A DNA stretch of 8,381 nucleotides from Pseudomonadota bacterium (lineage in GTDB: Bacteria > Pseudomonadota > Alphaproteobacteria > Rhizobiales > Hyphomicrobiaceae): contig JAEZBU010000148.1 in NCBI GenBank assembly GCA_023426855.1, forward strand, positions 1 through 8,381, written 5' to 3'. The notes beneath the pieces were generated by a model. The model saw nothing but the letters and a program-made list of their open reading frames with translations, made no database searches and had not been told where the DNA came from. The position numbers and the translations under genes were made by a program. Of the stretch, positions 5,315 through 8,381 are shown piece by piece; the first letter of the stretch is position 1; every line of letters starts with the position of its first letter.

Positions 5315-8300
5315 GACGAACCAGGCTCCTGGGCTTGTTTTTCAAGCGCCTTCTTCAGCGCGCCGAGTGCGGCGAAGGGCGAATCCGGATCGGCCTCCGC
5401 GCGGCGCGGCGCTGCCGAACGCATCTGCATCGGTTGCCGGTCACGGTCGTTGCCACGACCGTGGTCACCACCCTTGCGATCGCCACGGCGATGCTCGTGC
5501 TTGTGATCGCGGCGCTGGTCGCGTCCGCCCTCACGGCGATCCTCCCTCGGCCGGTCCCGATCCCTATGGCGCGGCGCGCCGGCTGCCTCCTGCCGTTCAC
5601 TCGGCGGGGTGGCTGCAGGCGTCGATCCCGGAGCCGCAGCCGGCTGCTGGTCACGCGAACGGTGATCGCGGCGCGGACCGCGCTGAGTGTTGCGTTGGGC
5701 ACCCTGCTCGCGGCGGTCGTTACGACGCCGATGCTCGGCTGGCGGACCATCATGACGCCGCTTCGGACGCCAAATCTCTTCATACTTGATTTCCGGCTCG
5801 CTGGCCGGTGTCTCGCCAGCCGGAGATGCCTCCGGTGCGGTGCTTGCCGCAGCGGTTTCGTCGGAAACCGGCGCGGCCTCTGTCTCCGCGGCGGGCTGCT
5901 CCGCCACCGCTTCGGCGATCGGCTCGGCCGTAACAGGTGCCGCTTCAGTAGCCTCGGTAGAAGTCTCGGCCGAAGGCTCGGCACTTTGCGGTGCCGCCTC
6001 CGCTTCCGCGGATGCTTCCGCCTCCGCACCGTCGCTCGCGGCGGCATCGGCCACCGGCTCGGCGCTTGCCGTTTCCGCAGCCAACTGCTGTTCTTCGACC
6101 GGCTTCGGCTTGATCGGCCGGCGATCGAGGCGGAAGCCGAGGCTCTTGAACACGGCACCCAGCTCGTCGGGCGAACAGCCGAGGATCGACATCATCTCCG
6201 GAATGACGACGAATCCGCCATCGCCAGTCGACCCCTTGGGCGGCTGCGCAGATGGTTCATCCGGCTTGGTGCGCCAGGACAGCAGTGGCCGGATCAGATC
6301 GGCGAGGCGTTCCAGGATGTCGATACGGACCGCACGCGGCCCGCACACGTGATAGCCGGTGGCGCGATAGAAGGCCTCCGGGATGTTCGGGTCGGCCGCT
6401 GCCGAGGTCAGACCGGCGCGCGGCGGTTCCGGCAGCGTCTCCGGTGTCAGGTTGTGGGCACCTGCATTCTTCAGCGACCACAGCACCAGGGTCAGTTCGG
6501 CAGCCGCCGGCTTCAGCAGCATCGGGAAGAAGATGTTGAAGGCACCGAAGCGGACGCCGTAGCGGCGCAATTGCGCGCGGCTGGCCTGGTCGAGAGATTT
6601 CATCTCGTCGGCGATGCTGTCGCGACGCAGCGCGCCGAAGTTCTCGGTCAGCCGGAACGCGATGCCACGTGCAAGACCGGCAACGTCCTCGGCTTCTGAC
6701 AGCTCGACCAGCGGCTTGAGACGCTCACGGATCGTATCATTGATCCAGGTATTGACCCGCTCCTGCAGCTTCTCCTTGTCCGCGCTCTGCAGATGTTCAT
6801 CAACCAGCAACACCACCTGCGGCTTCAGCGGATTTTCGCCGGGCTCCAGGCGCGCGATTTCCTCGTTGCGCCACAGGATGCGCGCGGTGCGGCTCAGCTT
6901 GAAAGCGTCATTGCGCGCTGCCGACACCCGGCGTGTGCGCATCGACAGTTCTTTCGCCAGCACCTGCGCGGCGGCATTGCGCGCCGCTTTGCCGTGAATG
7001 CCCTCGGCCTGCGCATCGGGATGGAAGATGAATCCCTTCAGCCGGCCGACGTAATGATCCTCGACCTTGATCGCGCCATCGTCGCCGATGTCGGCGTTGA
7101 GACCATCCTTGTCACGCATGCCGCGCATCAGGGCGCTGGTGCGGCGGTCGACGAAGCGCTGTGTGAGCTGCTCGTGCAGCGCATCCGACAGGCTGTCCTC
7201 GATGGCGCGGGTGCGGCCCTGCCAATGCTCGGGATCGCGTAGCCAGTTCGGCCGGTTGGACACGAACGTCCAGGTGCGGATGTGCGCGATGCGGTTGGCC
7301 AGCGTGTCGATGTCGCCGTCGGTGCGGTCGGCGAGTTCGACTTGCTTGGCGAACCAGTCTTCCGGAATGCGCTCCTCGCCGGTGATCAGGAAGCGATACA
7401 GGTTGGCAACCAGCTCGGCGTGGTTCTGACTTGAGATCTTGCGATAGTCCGGAACCTGACAGGCATCCCACAGCATGCCGACGGCCGCCGGACCGCGCGT
7501 CAGATCGGCGATCTCGCGATCCTGGCTGACGGTTTCCAGCGCCAGAACGTCGTCGGCCATGCGCGCGCGCGCCAGCCGACCCTCGCGCGGGAACTGACGC
7601 AGGCTCTCACGCAACCGGTCAAGCGATGCGAAGTCGAGATCGCGGCTGCGCCATTGCAGCAGCTTCACCGTATCAAACGTATGCGTCTCGATACGCTCGA
7701 CGAGATCGTTGTCGAAAGGTTCGACATCGCCGGTGACGCCGAACGTGCCGTCATTCAGATGACGGCCGGCACGGCCGGCAATCTGACCGAGTTCGCCAAG
7801 TGTCAGCGCGCGGTGGTTCTGGCCATCGAACTTGCGCGCGGCCGCGAAGGCGACGTGGTCGATGTTCAGGTTGAGGCCCATGCCGATCGCGTCAGTGGCG
7901 ATCAGGAAATCGACATCACCGGATTGATACAGTTCGACCTGCGCGTTGCGGGTACGCGGCGACAGCGCACCCAGCACGACGGCCGCGCCACCGCGCTGGC
8001 GGCGGGCGAGTTCCGCGATCGCGTAGACTTCGCTGGCCGAGAAGGTCACGACAGCGGTGCGGGCGGGCAGGCGCGTCAGCTTCTTCTGGCCGGAGTAAAT
8101 CAGCTTCGACAGCCGCGGCCGGGAGATGAAATTGGCGCCCGGGATCAGTTCACTGATCGCCTCGCGCATGGTGCCGGCGCCGAGCAGCAGCGTCTCCAGC
8201 TTGCCACGTGCATGCAGCAGCCGGTCGGTGAAGACATGGCCGCGCTCGGGATCAGCCGCGAGCTGGATTTCGTCGATGGCGAGGAAATCAACGTCGATCT

Positions 8301-8381
8301 CGCGCGGCATCGCCTCGACGGTCGACACCCAATAGCGCGGGTTCTCCGGCTTGATCTTCTCTTCGCCGGTGATCAATGCAA
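5311..8381 (-). CDS. SUV3-like ATP-dependent RNA helicase (5' end beyond the window)
   Basis: At least 1022 residues; the frame stays open to the right edge, so Walker A and the true start are missing. Numbered from the TTG codon at 8376, LITGEE and the T-V-E-AM segment precede motif II, DEIQ (35-38), with the SUV3-like sequence DEIQLAADPERGHVFTDRLL. Helicase domain 2 shows IATDAIGMGLNLNIDHVAF (159-177) and the motif VI QIAGRAGR (198-205). A long helical region follows to about 760. Residues 762-862 are Ala/Glu-rich and acidic. Then come KYEEIWRPKRR (864-874), an Arg/Asp/His-rich basic segment to about 990, and an ordered-looking end, DPDSPFAALGALKKALEKQ. SUV3 is the mitochondrial degradosome helicase, and alphaproteobacteria carry related proteins. 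RNA unwinding is the family expectation; the bacterial role is not established by this sequence. It is the first visible gene of a coupled pair with the S4 protein. Confidence 0.87.
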   Translation of the reverse strand, partial: ALITGEEKIKPENPRYWVSTVEAMPREIDVDFLAIDEIQLAADPERGHVFTDRLLHARGKLETLLLGAGTMREAISELIPGANFISRPRLSKLIYSGQKKLTRLPARTAVVTFSASEVYAIAELARRQRGGAAVVLGALSPRTRNAQVELYQSGDVDFLIATDAIGMGLNLNIDHVAFAAARKFDGQNHRALTLGELGQIAGRAGRHLNDGTFGVTGDVEPFDNDLVERIETHTFDTVKLLQWRSRDLDFASLDRLRESLRQFPREGRLARARMADDVLALETVSQDREIADLTRGPAAVGMLWDACQVPDYRKISSQNHAELVANLYRFLITGEERIPEDWFAKQVELADRTDGDIDTLANRIAHIRTWTFVSNRPNWLRDPEHWQGRTRAIEDSLSDALHEQLTQRFVDRRTSALMRGMRDKDGLNADIGDDGAIKVEDHYVGRLKGFIFHPDAQAEGIHGKAARNAAAQVLAKELSMRTRRVSAARNDAFKLSRTARILWRNEEIARLEPGENPLKPQVVLLVDEHLQSADKEKLQERVNTWINDTIRERLKPLVELSEAEDVAGLARGIAFRLTENFGALRRDSIADEMKSLDQASRAQLRRYGVRFGAFNIFFPMLLKPAAAELTLVLWSLKNAGAHNLTPETLPEPPRAGLTSAAADPNIPEAFYRATGYHVCGPRAVRIDILERLADLIRPLLSWRTKPDEPSAQPPKGSTGDGGFVVIPEMMSILGCSPDELGAVFKSLGFRLDRRPIKPKPVEEQQLAAETASAEPVADAAASDGAEAEASAEAEAAPQSAEPSAETSTEATEAAPVTAEPIAEAVAEQPAAETEAAPVSDETAAASTAPEASPAGETPASEPEIKYEEIWRPKRRHDGPPAEHRRRNDRREQGAQRNTQRGPRRDHRSRDQQPAAAPGSTPAATPPSERQEAAGAPRHRDRDRPREDRREGGRDQRRDHKHEHRRGDRKGGDHGRGNDRDRQPMQMRSAAPRRAEADPDSPFAALGALKKALEKQAQEPGSS

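Noticed and set aside
5335..6699. A 454-codon open frame on the plus strand opposite the helicase gene
   Set aside because: It mirrors the GC-rich, stop-poor antisense of the helicase tail, has an Arg/Leu/Gly-rich composition without domains, and the minus-strand frame carries clear helicase motifs.

Overview
This window looks like ordinary core chromosome of a GC-rich alphaproteobacterium, most probably in or near the Bradyrhizobium / Rhodopseudomonas / Afipia group. That placement rests on the protein types, the strong G/C bias at third codon positions and the neighbourhood (SUV3-like helicase, S4 protein, 7Fe ferredoxin, CarD) as remembered; no database search was run. I see no insertion sequence, integrase, phage gene, CRISPR array, tRNA or rRNA, and base composition is even apart from short AT-rich intergenic stretches.

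Layout, left to right. (1) glnK, a PII nitrogen-signalling protein on the minus strand. Its upstream gap holds a sigma-54-like -24/-12 element and, about 120 bp upstream of the predicted start site, a perfect palindrome with the layout of an NtrC site. A strong Shine-Dalgarno sequence at the very left edge, downstream of glnK, suggests that another gene (probably amtB) begins just outside. (2) tesB, acyl-CoA thioesterase II, minus strand. (3) A UbiH/UbiF-type FAD hydroxylase on the plus strand, divergent from tesB across 108 bp. (4) A perfect 12-bp hairpin containing the hydroxylase stop codon in its loop, serving as a probable bidirectional terminator against the convergent carD. (5) A CarD/CdnL-type RNA polymerase-binding regulator, minus strand, with an unusual Ala/Lys/Pro-rich N-terminal tail of about 160 residues. 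(6) A 420-bp gap. (7) fdxA, a [3Fe-4S][4Fe-4S] ferredoxin, minus strand. (8) An Hsp15-like S4 RNA-binding protein whose start overlaps, by ATGA, the stop of (9) a large SUV3-like ATP-dependent RNA helicase, which runs off the right edge without its Walker A motif and ends in a long acidic-then-basic disordered tail.

Three functional themes emerge: nitrogen-status signalling (glnK with an NtrC/sigma-54 control region), a coupled RNA-metabolism pair (helicase plus S4 protein), and housekeeping metabolism and transcription (TesB, the ubiquinone-type hydroxylase, FdxA, CarD). I found no convincing undescribed multi-gene system. The items most worth a second look are the CarD tail, the helicase tail, the glnK control region and the terminator that overlaps a stop codon.
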